From Schizochytrium sp. TIO01 (Eukaryota; Sar; Bigyra; Thraustochytrida; Thraustochytriidae): a stretch of DNA of 64,000 nucleotides. Location of the stretch: the NCBI GenBank assembly GCA_004764695.1, contig SMSO01000035.1:2416001-2480000 (forward strand), read 5' to 3'. Shown one piece after another: positions 1 to 10,815 of this stretch. Positions within the stretch are counted from its first letter, which is position 1, and every line of letters starts with the position of its first letter. The notes under the pieces are model-generated. The model had not been told where the DNA came from, did no database searches, and saw only the letters and a program-made list of their open reading frames with translations. A program made the position numbers and the translations under genes.

Positions 1-19
1 GTTCTTGTAAGTGAAAGAC

Positions 20-286
20 TGAATGAAAGAATGAATGAATCAATCAATCAATCATGAAACAATGAATCAATGAATGAATGAATGAATGAATGAATGAATG
101 AATGAATGAATGAAAGAATGAAAGAATGAATGAATCAATGAAAGAATGAATTAATCAATGAAAGAATGAATGAATGAATGAATGAATCAATGAATGAATG
201 AATGAATGAATCAATGAATGAATCAATCAATCAATGAATGAATGAATGAATCAATCAATCAATGAATCAATGAAACAATGAATGAG
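20..286. repeat. Imperfect GAAT/CAAT tetranucleotide array
   Basis: About 265 bp built almost wholly of GAAT units interrupted by CAAT and GAAA variants. The interruptions recur (for example AATCAATGAATGAATG), so blocks of mixed units have been copied as well as single units. No coding frame or promoter feature is seen in it. Confidence 0.95.
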
Positions 287-798
287 TGTTTGTTACGTTC
301 TGCGCATACCCATACACAATACACTTTGTCCACGTACTTCGCACTCGGGAATTGATGAGTTGATTGGTGAGAACTATGGCACAGTATTATGTATGTATGA
401 ATGTATGTATGAATGAAGCAGCAGGAATACTCTCACTGGTCAGCGATAAGTTAACTAACATCTTTTAGCTTAGGCGAAAACTCAGGCCGCCACGGCAATC
501 AATCTCTCGAGGACAAGTTCGCAGCAGGCGCCTGCATCTTCTCCACACCCTGCTGCTGCCTGCCACACGAGGAGACCGGCCTCCACCTGCTCCTGCTCTT
601 GAATCTTGAAAGAAGGGAAGAAATGAGGGAAAGAACAATCAATCCCAGCCGACCTTGAAAATACTCGAGTTCTTCTTCTCGCTCCAAAGAGTTTTTCAGA
701 ATGTAGTAGTAAAACACGACAGGATCCCCTACCTACCGCAAACAATAGCCATGCTTAGCATCCCCTTCGCTGAAATAAACGTTCTAAACAAAACTAAA

Positions 799-800
<2 letters not shown>
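287..800. other. Intergenic DNA, no gene seen
   Basis: Unique sequence after the GAAT array, with a short GTAT/GAAT-like patch near 390-415. The reading frames at 480-745 on the minus strand are short, have no family resemblance and overlap one another. I see nothing functional to name here. Confidence 0.5.
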
Positions 801-862
<62 letters not shown>

Positions 863-909
863 GTATACATATATACGTATATCTGTGCACTTTTTTTTTT
901 TTTTTTTTT
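801..909. repeat. (AC)n-(AT)n dinucleotide tract followed by poly-T
   Basis: A short AC run leads into about 27 uninterrupted AT dinucleotides (806-860), then imperfect TA with ACGTATAC insertions, then a run of 19 T (891-909). It would translate as alternating Tyr/Ile, so any reading frame through it is an artefact. Confidence 0.95.
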
Positions 910-1039
910 CCATCTTCATTTATTACTAAAATAGTAAGAAGAAGAAATGAAAGGCGTCAATATGGTCCACAGCCCAAGATTCTGAAAACAAGCAAAATCC
1001 GCCAAAGAAGCGAAGAAAGCAAACAGCTCAAGTCGATGC

Positions 1040-1605
1040 AGCGGGATCCCGCCTGAAGCTAGCTCGCTAGCTCGCTCTGCGGTCCCCCCCTCAGCGTCCT
1101 TGCCGCCGGCCTCAGAGGGCTCTGCCTGCGCCGGAGCGGACTGCGTGCGCAATCGTGGCCTTTGGGCGTCTGACGTCAGCCAGCGACGACGTCGCCTGCC
1201 TATTCAAAGAGCAGGCTCCGCGGGACCGTTTCACAGGGACTTCACAGCGGCGCGAAGCTTTCGAAAAAGCGCGAGGGCTGGCGGAAACCGGGCCGCGAAG
1301 CTTCGAGGCGTCGTCAGGGCGCCGCCGGCGACAGCCCGTTCGATGGAGGCCGCGGGGTCTCCGTCTCGAGCTCGAGCTCGAGCTCAATCAAACTTGAAGA
1401 TTTGGAAAGCCCCGCAGAAGTGGCGAGCATCTTGGCGTTTTCAGGGAGCGGTACACACGGTCAGGGGAGACAGTGTGCTGCGGAAAAGGCTGTGGAAACG
1501 GGGGCGGGTTCCCCGAACCCCCCGCAGCGCGTGGAAGAGGTATCGGAAGGAGTGATAACTGAGTTAAGGTTGGCAGCTTGTTTGCGGATCGCTGTTTGCT
1601 GGTGA
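1040..1605 (+). other. GC-rich island with coding-like but broken frames
   Basis: This block is visibly richer in G+C and CpG than its flanks, which keeps several frames open on both strands. On the plus strand, a frame over 1155-1397 (containing FEKARGLAETGPRSFEAS and ending in alternating Leu-Glu) is followed by one at 1402-1605 in a different phase, which also has a natural amino-acid mix (rich in E, A, V). The pattern fits an old coding region with a frame break, but open frames are expected by chance in GC-rich DNA. No family is recognised. The Leu-Glu stretch comes from a CTCGAG hexamer repeat at 1365-1385. Confidence 0.3.
1171..1178. promoter_or_regulatory. TGACGTCA palindrome (CRE/ATF-type bZIP site)
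   Basis: An exact match to the 8-bp CRE palindrome, followed at about 1188 by a second ACGT-core palindrome (CGACGTCG). bZIP proteins of the CREB/ATF class bind such sites. No gene start is clearly placed downstream, and an 8-mer match can occur by chance in a 64-kb window, so function is only possible. Confidence 0.25.
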
Positions 1606-4600
1606 AAGATCGCGTGCTTCAAGGTGGTGACTGGGTGATGGGACCAGCATGGTCTGCCGCTTGCGCAGAAGCTTGGGGCTCGTATGGCTAGGGAAGGTTA
1701 TAAATAGATATATAATTAGTGGTGAGAGCGCCAAGATTGCCAGGGTTTTTGTTGATTGGAAAAGGTGTTTCTAATGATGAGGGATTAGGAATGAATCACA
1801 ATAGTCAGGAGGTTTTGGAGATGAGCTTTGTGAAGACATTTAGCTGGATGGAAGAAGTAGAGTAAGTAGTATATGCCTGGGATGGGAGGGCGCAACCTTC
1901 CCTTCATTGATGACAAGGGTAAGGTGAAGGCTTGAATGATCGAACGTGTGTTGATACATGGCGATTAGGTACGTTGCTGTGCTGTGCTGTGCTGCTGTGC
2001 TATTGTGCCAATTAGTGATTGCTTTGGCTAGCGTTTTAACCCAAGTTTTAATTGAAAGTTGTAAAGTGATGATCTCTGACTAGTGAGAGTGCTGTCATGC
2101 TGCTGGAGCTACTCAGCGGCTGCTCAGACCGATGGCGAGCATTTACTGAGCAGGTACCTAGGAATGACTCTTCGCGACAAAGTGATGAAAGGGTAACACC
2201 TTAAATTGGGAAAGCGGCATCTTGTTAACCTTGTTAATGACGTAGGCAGCCATTCATGAGTTCTGATTTCACAGACGAAAGCTCTTCGAGTGTTGCCTGG
2301 GAGAATGTACAAAGCCTACGGCGCTGCACGAGTGAAGGACCAATGACGTCATATTGATACAGCATTTGATTCTAATTTTACAACTTGAAGATAACAGGAA
2401 ACAGGCAGAAGCAGACATGGAAGCATATATCCGAGGCACAGGAAGCAGTTTCTCCTCTCAAGTCCTTACGCAAGAGTCTGCGCTCACAGAATTTTAAACT
2501 TATGCTATTTGGCTTCGGCGTTTCCTTGGCGAATTCCTTGGACGCCTTATTTTCGCTCCTGAAACTATTCATCGTACCATCCAATAGAATTGTTAATCGG
2601 ATAATCGTCACCATCACTATTAAATCACAAAAGTCCAATCTAAATGAGCGAGGAAATGTTGTCGTCATACGCACTTCTTGCGCATTCTGTTCCTTAAAAC
2701 TTTGAACAAACATCAGTGGTCCATCACCGCTTGTGCCTACGTACCTACGCAAAACTTCACGGCAGGTAAGTCAGTCTGTCTTAATTTGCATCACTCATTC
2801 CCTCCAATCGATCTAGACCAGCTAGCCAGCCAGCCAGCCAGCCAGCCAGCCAACCAGGCGAATCAAATGAGATAACTATACCTCGTCTTGAGCACCACCC
2901 AAAAGATTCACGACCTGAAACTGTGGTGGGCAAACCAAGGAAAGCACAGTCGAGCAAAGCATCGCTTGATGATGCAGTCGGTTCCTGGTAGCTATAGTCA
3001 GTAGTAGGCACCTGGTACCTACTACTTTCTCTCTAGAGAGACGCTCACAGGAATCGAATGAGTGGTCTCAGACTCGTCTTTGGACGTAGAATCGCTCTCA
3101 CGACGTACCGTGTCATACTTCTCTAAAACTTGGACGAAACTCAAGTCAACACATATCATAAGGTAGTATAGAAAAGCGACAGTAATACTACTGCCCGCGC
3201 AAGTAGCGAGTGATTGTTTTGGCTTGAGTTTTGACCCAACTTGCAGAAAGGTTTTAAACTAATACCTCGACTAATGGGAGTGCTGCTGCGAGTGCCTCTC
3301 TTACCAGCCCTATAAACCCTTCCTTTTACAAACTCAAGTAAAAAAACATAGTACGTATAGGTACAAGAAGTATTGATAATGCATGTGCCAGTCAGTGATA
3401 GTTTTAGCGTACATAACACTGACTCTTCAGTCGGACACTAAGCACCTACTAGCGATCGTCTTCGAGTGGCTTGTTCGGACTAATCTGCGACGTTGGCGGC
3501 GGAGTCGTTGTCATTCGGCGACTATCGAAGAAGCCCGCCGGTCACGCACGTAACTGTCATAATTCTAAGCAGACCTAAGGTTCGTGCAGTAATCACCCTC
3601 AAAAAAACAAAAAAACAAGGCCACATGTGACTAAGCGGCTACCTACCTAGTAGTGCTTGCTTGCTTTCATGCCTCAAGCCTGGTCATGAATGGGCCGAGT
3701 AATAAGTGCGATAGCATGGACTGACCGGTAATTGCTCATACGTAGAGTTTTGTGAAGCAAAATAAGGAATGGACCATGATCCTCTGCTACTATTTTGGGT
3801 GCTACTAGCTACTAGCTAGCACGGTTAATTCTCCATATCTAATCAGTAGTCAACCGCGACTCCTCATGGTCCTGTTGAGAAACCCGCTTTTCAGGCTCTC
3901 CAAAGAACTCCAGGGAACACACATGCGCGGACTAAGGCCAGCGCCTTCGTTGCGGGGTTTTATCTTATAATGCTGTGCTTGAGGCTGGAGTTGATACACA
4001 TGAAGGGCTTTGGCAACTTGCAGAGGCCACTCAAAGCTGCCAGGCTGTTCTTTTAGTCATAAATTTGTAGCACCAAATGGCCATTGGAGTGGCCAGCCGT
4101 AATAAAAGCCTCTATCTCAAATTCTTGACAGCCTCGGCTCGTAGGTACCTAGCAGCTAGAAACCCAGCACCGACTACTCACTTGAGGTTCCCACATACTA
4201 TCAAAGCCAAAGAATCCTATCTTATGAGCACCTCAATTCCCGTGTGCTTTCCATCAAATAACTGTTGAGTGATCATGGCCGAAATGCTTTCTTCTCTTCA
4301 TCGCAGTTTTCTTTCCTCTACCTCCTATACTGAACACAGATGGAGAAAAGTGCGAACGATGGTTGGCTGGGACAGCCTCTGCATTTGATACGCGAGACTT
4401 TTCCCGAGATAAGCCAGTGGGCCCACGAGAGCTCTGATGTACAGTCGTGGCTTATGCAGCCCACTGCGATCATATCTTAGCATGAAGGTCTCATCGCGAG
4501 CGAGTGGCGCGAGGATTGGCCTTCTTCGTACCACTTGTCATCCATTATTCCCATGCCCTCACTTCTCATATTTTCTTTTCTATTTCTCCACGTATAAAGC

Positions 4601-4893
4601 AAAACTGTTAAAAGGTCTTAGCCTCCACCTACGCAATACTCACCATGGAAGGTACTACTACATCGCCCCCATTGCCGCTCAGCGTTGAATACAAGAAAAT
4701 AACGGTGCGATGGTCTTCCATATCAAAGCGTCGCATGCGCAAGTATGTTACTACGAGTAACTGCAAGTTTCCGTTAACCGCGGGAGAGGGGGATATTCTC
4801 GTATGAGATTGTGCGGGACAATTTGTAATGTATTGGTTGTCTGAGTGTATGTATAGTATGAGAGAATATTGTTTTTCTTTTTTGGTTGAGGAA
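1606..4893. other. Intergenic DNA, no gene seen
   Basis: Mixed-composition sequence with no recognisable protein. It holds a pure CAGC tetranucleotide run (about 2825-2852) and several GGTACCTAC-like palindromic patches (around 3010, 3645 and 4145). Open frames (2385-2705, 2378-2752, 4437-4688) are short, overlap on opposite strands and show no motif. Confidence 0.6.
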
Positions 4894-4932
4894 TGAGTGA
4901 GTGAGTGAATGAATGAATGAATGAATGAATGA
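4894..4932. repeat. (GAGT)n-(GAAT)n microsatellite
   Basis: Three GAGT units pass into seven GAAT units. It sits about 125 nt upstream of the ATG of the mitochondrial carrier gene, so it is probably in the promoter or 5' leader. A TACCTACCTACC patch (4976-4998) lies between it and the start. Confidence 0.9.
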
Positions 4933-5058
4933 ACTTGGAGAAGGCCTGTGAAGAACAGCGCGACAAATCGATAGGTACCTACCTACCTTCCTACCTCCCT
5001 TCTGGTTGCAGAGACTTTGGGATTGGTTTTAGGCGCGGCCAGAGCGTGCGGGTTGGAC

Positions 5059-7291
5059 ATGGCGGACCTGAGCAGGGTCCCGTCCGCGAAGGCGGTGCCT
5101 CTTGGGTCATTGGCGCCTGCACTCTCGCTGGTGCCACAAGAAGCACTCTTTTGCGGAGACGCTGCTGCCAGAGGTACAGTGCTTCTGGCGCACTCGTATG
5201 CAGCAGATATGGACGAAGCCGAGGTTGATGCGGAGATGACTGAGGCTGAGCTGGTCAAGCTTTTTCAGAGGCTCGACAGAGATCACGACGGTAGGTTACT
5301 TTTCTCCTGATAGTGGCGGGACCGTGCTCGCTGAGATTATGATGATTTTATACCCATAGCCTTGGGGTCATAACCATCTCACGGTGCTGGTTATCCAAAG
5401 ACCATTCTGTCAAGCCAAAAGACAGCATGCGAAAGTGATAGCACAAAGTGAAGGATTGATTTATGGTGAGCGTAGTGCTTTACGGAAAGGGAGACTAACT
5501 GTATGCAGTGATGCTGTCTGCTCGCAATAATTGCACTTCACTGTGTTATTTTGTTATTGATGTGGGTCCGGGATGTTGTGGATAATCTACTGATGGTTGA
5601 AACAATACATTTGTGTCCTTGTTTGATATAATGCCCATTTGTGTGTTGGGAACGTTAGAGTTCTTGTCAAGGGATGAGGTCGCTGTGGGTTTGGGAGCTC
5701 TTGGCCTGCCTTGCTCGACAGAAATATTGGACGAGATCTTTGTGCGACCTGGTCAAGGTCGAACTAAGCATGTGTAAGTTTAAAGTTATGGGGTGAGCGA
5801 GGTTTTTAGGTGGATCATAAGATACTCAGAATATTTTGAAGCGGCCGGTAGCGGAAGGCGAGGAAACTCTACAGCTACTGCGGTATTTCTTATGCAAATA
5901 GTCTCCTTTGTCACGGCATACAAACTTGTCTCTCTTTCGTTTGAGCAAGTTTTAAACCTACTCTGTTGGTCAACTGCTTTGGCTGCTTCTTGTGAGGCGT
6001 CGTCTTTGGCCAACTGTATAGTTCAGCACAGACACAGAAACCTGGCTAACTAACTCTCTTCTCGTTTTGATTGATTACATTGGATTTAATAAACAGGAGC
6101 GCAGCTGAATTTAAGGCCTATGCTGCATATAAAGAGGCAGAACTCCAAGAGGCCTTTGTGTTCATCGATAGAAATCAAGATGGTCATATTGAGCCTGCAG
6201 ATTTGAAAAGTTCCTTGCATCATTTGCATTTGAAAGCATCAGATGATCAAATTGATAAGATCGTGCGGCGCATGAGTCGTGTGCCAACAAGTGATGTGCG
6301 CTTTGGCGAATTTCGGAAGTTTCTACTTCTTCTACCAGGGAGCTCCTTGCGCCATGTATTTGATTCTTGGGCAAAGGACTCCTCCGTTGATCTCGGCCTT
6401 GGTGAGGACTTTGGTGTCCCTGACGAGGTGGAAGGTGGAAAGCCCGCCTATTTGATTAATTTTATTGCTGGCGGTGTCGCTGGTGCAGTTTCAAGAACAC
6501 TGACGGCTCCTCTTGATCGCCTGAAGGTTCTTATGATGACTGGCAATGTTTCGGGCCAAACTGTAGGCCAAGGTTTGCGTTCAATTTACGCGGAAGGTGG
6601 TTTCGTGGCGTTTTACCGTGGCAATGGGTCAAATGTTGTCAAGATCATCCCTGAATCAGCTATGAAGTTTTTCACATACGAGAAACTTAAGAATGAGATT
6701 GCAGAGGATCCAAGTAACATTGCAGTGCACGAACGTTTTCTGGCGGGAGCTGGTGCTGGTATTACAAGTCAGACACTGATTTACCCATTAGAGATTGCAA
6801 AGACGCGATTAGCAGTCGCTGCAAAAGGCGAATACAGAGGTATTTTCCATTGCCTGAACCGCACTATTCGATACGAGGGGCCTCGTGCTCTTTATCGTGG
6901 ACTTGGCGCATCTCTCGCTGGCGTAGCTCCGTACGCTGGTATTGATCTTATGGTTTTTATGACGCTGAAAGAAACATGGATTCGTTCTCACCCACATGAG
7001 GTTGATGGGCCAGGCGCATTAACCTTGCTTTTGTTTGGTGCGACTTCGTCAACAATTGGAGCTACCGTGGCCTACCCCTTGCAGCTCATTCGTACTAAAT
7101 TGCAGGCCCAGGGTATGAATAAAAGCATGCCTGTTGTGTATAACGGCCCGCTTGACTGTTTTCGCAAGACTCTGACGCAGCAGGGACCGCGAGGTCTTTA
7201 CCGTGGCCTGTTTCCCAATTTGCTTAAAACACTTCCAGCTGTAGCAACCTCATACCTGGTCTATGAGGAGACACGGAAGGCTCTCTCATGA
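5059..7291 (+). CDS. Calcium-regulated mitochondrial carrier (SCaMC/APC type), 3 exons
   Basis: Exons 5059-5290, 5659-5773 and 6097-7291 join in frame to 513 codons. The family exchanges ATP-Mg/ADP for phosphate across the inner mitochondrial membrane under Ca2+ control from the intermembrane space. Seen here: an EF-hand loop at residues 73-84 (DRDHD..), a degenerate second EF-hand in exon 2, a good loop at 140-151 (DRNQDGHI), and a degenerate fourth. Three carrier repeats follow with signatures PLDRLK (254-259), PLEIAK (346-351) and PLQLIR (443-448), plus YRGN..N..KIIPESA typical of the subfamily and YRG motifs after each repeat. The ATG at 5059 is the first in frame after a TAG at 4972. Length suits the family (about 470-530 aa). 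Oddity: exon 1-2 splicing puts Glu where loop position 6 is normally Gly. Family assignment is firm; substrate is inferred. Confidence 0.93.
5291..5658 (+). other. Intron 1 of the mitochondrial carrier gene
   Basis: Donor GTAGGT directly after GATCACGACG, acceptor TTAG before AGTTCTTGTC; 368 nt, phase 1. It interrupts the first EF-hand loop. The joined frame restores a full 12-residue loop ending in Asp-Glu and a following helix (VGLGALGLP) as in other SCaMC proteins, which supports both sites. Confidence 0.8.
5774..6096 (+). other. Intron 2 of the mitochondrial carrier gene
   Basis: Donor GTAAGT (5774-5779), acceptor AACAG at 6092-6096; 323 nt, phase 2. Joining gives a Val codon and continues into AAEFKAYAAYKEAELQEAF, the expected helix before the next EF-hand. 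Open frames inside the intron on both strands carry no motif. Confidence 0.85.
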
Positions 7292-7386
7292 CTGACTATC
7301 TAACTCTTTGCTGCTGTTTGTCTGTTCTCTTCTGTTGCGAGGTATATATATACCTTCTCTCTCCAATATGGAACTTTGGCTTTTGC

Positions 7387-7392
7387 AATAAA
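7387..7392 (+). terminator. Polyadenylation signal AATAAA of the carrier gene
   Basis: A canonical AATAAA lies 95 nt after the TGA stop, following a TATATATATACC stretch and a CT-rich patch. A short 3' UTR ending near 7410 is inferred. Confidence 0.6.
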
Positions 7393-8298
7393 AACTTGCA
7401 TAGCTTGCTACTCGGTTATGATTCCATGTCTTAGATCACCTACGTTTCGTCTGTTTCTTTTGTGACTTAGCTGTTCTCTCTAAATCATTGCGGTAGTCTG
7501 GTGATTCTAGAATTGATATACGGTGATTCTTTCTGTGCTCTCGTATAATCCCACGGTATTCTTCATTATCCTGTCTTGTTAGAAAAAATTATAGAAATCA
7601 TGATTTACAACGTACAACGATATGTTCAAACAACTACATTTTAAAATACTGTCATGAATTTAAAACCAAAATACGGCTGTTCTAAAACAGCCCGAATTCT
7701 AGCTAAAGACGGATCACACACTAATTATTCGCATTGACTTTTTAATAACTTTCGAGGTTGATTGTAGTCTTTTTTTAATTTTACAAAAACAATTGCAACT
7801 CTAAAACCGATCATTGCGCAGCGTCGTCATACGCAAGAATATAGAGAATGCATGTACAACATGATTTCAGCTTTCTATCGAAACGGAATAAATACGAAAG
7901 TTTGGATTCAACACCGTCCAAGAGATTTCCAAGAACTTGAGAGTTTGGTTCGTTTCCTGATTTGGATTAACGAGCCAGATTATTCGGGGGATTTCCCCTG
8001 CACCCAATAGTGAGACGCCTCGTTTTTAATAGACTCCACTTCGTTTGATATAGAGAAATTCTGATGTCCCAGTACTTTGTTCCTTGTCGATCTATTGTTG
8101 CATTCACGTGCTTTAAGCAATGATGAAACAGATATGCGGTACGAATATTACACTCAAACATAGAAACGCTATTAGAGTCGACAGCAACGATAGCTCAGTT
8201 CGCTGTAGTAAAGGTAAAGCAGCGATTTTTTTTTTCAAGAACGTGAACGCCGATTCAGGTGTTTCTCTCCCCAAAGATTAAGGTGATTTCATACCATC
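7393..8298. other. Intergenic DNA, no gene seen
   Basis: AT-rich spacer between the carrier 3' end and the pseudogene at 8299. It has T- and A-runs but no tandem repeat, no recognisable RNA and no convincing frame. Confidence 0.6.
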
Positions 8299-9484
8299 AT
8301 GAACAAAACCCGAAAGCAAACCCTTTCTTCTTGTGCTCAGTTCTTGGATTGTAGTTTTTGCACGATGTCAATTGATTCGGTTACGGAGGCAGGGCGTGAG
8401 ACTGGTGAGCTTTTTGAGGAGGTTGTGGGTATCTTGGTTGAGAACAAGAACTGCAGCACTATGCCGACTTGGGGTTGCTGCGCGACCCTGATGAGAAAAT
8501 CTCCAGACTCGTCAGGACCAGCATAGCATCGTGCTCCTGTTACTTATCCGATTACGGATATTTTCATTGGCGAGGAGGTGTTTGAAATACTTTGTGATAA
8601 TTTGCTAAAGACTACGAACAAGACCTCTGAAGACCTGGAGGCTATTTCCACGTTTGGACGTCCTCATCTTATCGACAGAGAGTTTCTTCGTATTTGGTTG
8701 GAGCTTTACGACAACTTTGTCGAGTTCTTGTACACTTCCCTTCTAATGCACAGTATTTTCATTTTCTCGCCGACATTGAATGGGCTTCAACTCGAAGTTT
8801 ACTATGCTTATCGAGAAAGCAATGGAATATTGTATAGAGTTGGAACTTGATCGTATTTCCACACCCCTAGTGGTTTTACTTCGCAAAGCACGAGTGAGGA
8901 AGTTCTAAATGCGCCTGTGTTTTGGAGGGCGATTCTTCCTGTGAGATATGTAGGTAAATTATCGAGACGCCGAGTTATCATTTTACTTTATTCTGACAAC
9001 ATTGCAAGTATCGAACCAGCTCAAGTGCCTGTTTCACCAAGTTCCTTGACTGGATGAAAATTTTCATGTAAGGTAATTAAAAAAGGTTTCAAGACATTCT
9101 TTGCTGGTGCTTCTATATTGTTGGACAATTTGAAGTTCTTGATTCTGTAGTTTTTTTTTTTTGTTTTTTTTTTTTTCAGGGGAAATCGACGATATACGAA
9201 ACGAGTGTCAGCAGTGTCAAAGGCTCGAGGTCCACCAACGTTGCTCTCTCCACAAGCTGGGGTGAAACTTTGATTTGGTCATGAGCAGCCTACAACCCGC
9301 CAATTTAAAAACAAACTTATATATACCAGATCGTCTCTTGAAGAAGGCTAAGCAGCGGAAGAATCGCTCAAAACAAAAGAAGGATTCAGAGGGGGAAAAG
9401 GGTGCAAATGCGGCAAGAGTACGAACAAGTGATAGCGACAACTTAGCTGCATTCTTTCTATTTCTGCATTGTCCTAATGAATGA
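8299..9484 (+). pseudogene. Decayed gene: long frame with two stops plus a spliced 3' exon
   Basis: From ATG 8299 to 9057 one plus frame runs 252 codons, interrupted only by TAG 8524 and TGA 8848, with natural amino-acid and codon composition (e.g. LRIWLELYDNFVEFLY, then NAPVFWRAILPVRYVG followed by SRRRVIILLYSDN). A +1 shift near 9000-9050 gives FTKFLDWMKIF and runs into a strong donor GTAAGG (9068). The acceptor is a long T tract ending TTTTTCAG at 9179, a 112-nt intron; the join (AT|G) stays open. The 3' part ends with a Lys-rich tail (KKAKQRKNRSKQKK, about 9340-9385) in another phase, after one more stop. I do not recognise the family; the SRRRVIILLYSDN stretch loosely recalls Tudor/PWWP-like beta barrels. 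It reads as a recently inactivated gene, or an intact one hidden by errors. Confidence 0.6.
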
Positions 9485-10654
9485 CATATTAAAAAAACAC
9501 ACAGTTAAATGCGAAACATGGCATAAGAACAGATTTCATCGCACACTATTTCTCTGAGAGGCTGAACAAGCACCTGGTATACCAAATTTTTTCTTCAATC
9601 AACACATTTACATTTTAAAAGTAGTCTTACATAGGAAGAAAATTATTGAATCTGATTGCAATAACCACTTCAGTAATGTATTGAGAGATTGGTCGGTATA
9701 CAAAATTTCTATACCTGCTCTTTACATACAATTACATGGCTTCTATTTATTTATTTTCTAAATGCACAACATAGCGAAAAGCAAATGCTGAAACATTGTG
9801 ATATGGCGTAATCATGTAGTGGTAAGCCTATCAAAAACCAAAGTGTTTAAGGTCATACTCGAGTCCCAAACATCACATAACCTTAATCAAAACCAAACCT
9901 ACTGTTTTGAGTAGGGTTTCATAGATGTATGTTTAGAAGCTAGGATTCATTTCGGTTTTAGTTATCTATTGTACTCGTAGGGAAAGAAATATTCCCTTGT
10001 GAATCTACGCCTTGGTCATGCTGTCATCAAATGGTTTTTGCATATGCTTCATATGCTTCGTATGGTTGTTTGTTTCACTATTTCAGCATAGGAGAAATGA
10101 GGTGTGTTCATTGAAATCTTCTTTACTGTCCGATTTGAATTTCTGGGCAGCTCTGGGTACTCTAACCAGTTTTGCTATAGCTGCAAGAAAAGAGCAGACA
10201 ATCATGGATATCTGATCAACAATAGCGATTAGGTGCGCAGCGGTGGAGGGTTAAAGGGAAGGATTTGAGTTCTAAAATATCTAAATCAATTATTTATTCT
10301 CGAGTGGAACTGTTTCGAGCCAGAGTCTTAAAATTCCTCTACATATCTAGAACAAACTGTACTTTTATGGACATGAGCTTAACATTATATGTTGAGATCT
10401 CCAATCGAAGGAACCAGTGGACAAGACATTGCCAGAGTTCTTGGCGTCCCTTTGTGAAACCCTCGTAGATATAGGGTTTACAGTGGAGCAAGAATTGGCA
10501 GCTAGAGACAAGAACAAAAAATACACATTACCTCCATCCAAGTATGGTGTTATTTAAATCGATGATTGAAGAGGTTGAATTAACCCAACCCAATCGATTA
10601 TCTCTAACATCTTTCAAAAATGTCTTAGCATCTTTAATTACTACATGAGTCCAT
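9485..10654. other. Intergenic DNA, no gene seen
   Basis: AT-rich. Short frames at 10012-10215 and 10265-10468 are unrelated in phase and show no motif. The right-hand end lies downstream of the minus-strand reductase and may include its 3' UTR. Confidence 0.5.
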
Positions 10655-10682
10655 CTGTCCTGGAATTCATTCTCCAGGACAG
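10655..10682. other. Perfect 10-bp hairpin downstream of the reductase
   Basis: CTGTCCTGGA (10655-10664) and TCCAGGACAG (10673-10682) pair perfectly over 10 bp around an 8-nt loop. It lies about 134 nt beyond the stop codon of the minus-strand reductase, so it may sit in its 3' UTR or mark a transcript end. No T-run makes it a Pol III terminator. Confidence 0.45.
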
Positions 10683-10815
10683 CAGTTCGCTAACTCTTAA
10701 ATCAACCTTTTGAAAGCCTTCATCATTCCAATCAACCTCTAGCTGACTAGAATCATCTTTCAGTATTATCTAAGAGTCACGCATTGAAGGGACTTGGTAT
10801 TTTCGCATTGCTACT

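Noticed and set aside
655-1056. 133-codon plus-strand ORF
   Set aside because: About a third of it is Tyr/Ile translated from the AT repeat and Phe from poly-T.
9180-9290. GKST at the start of the 3' exon as a Walker A motif (MutS-like ATPase)
   Set aside because: It occurs in a phase that is not the one joined by the intron, and no other ATPase motif is present.
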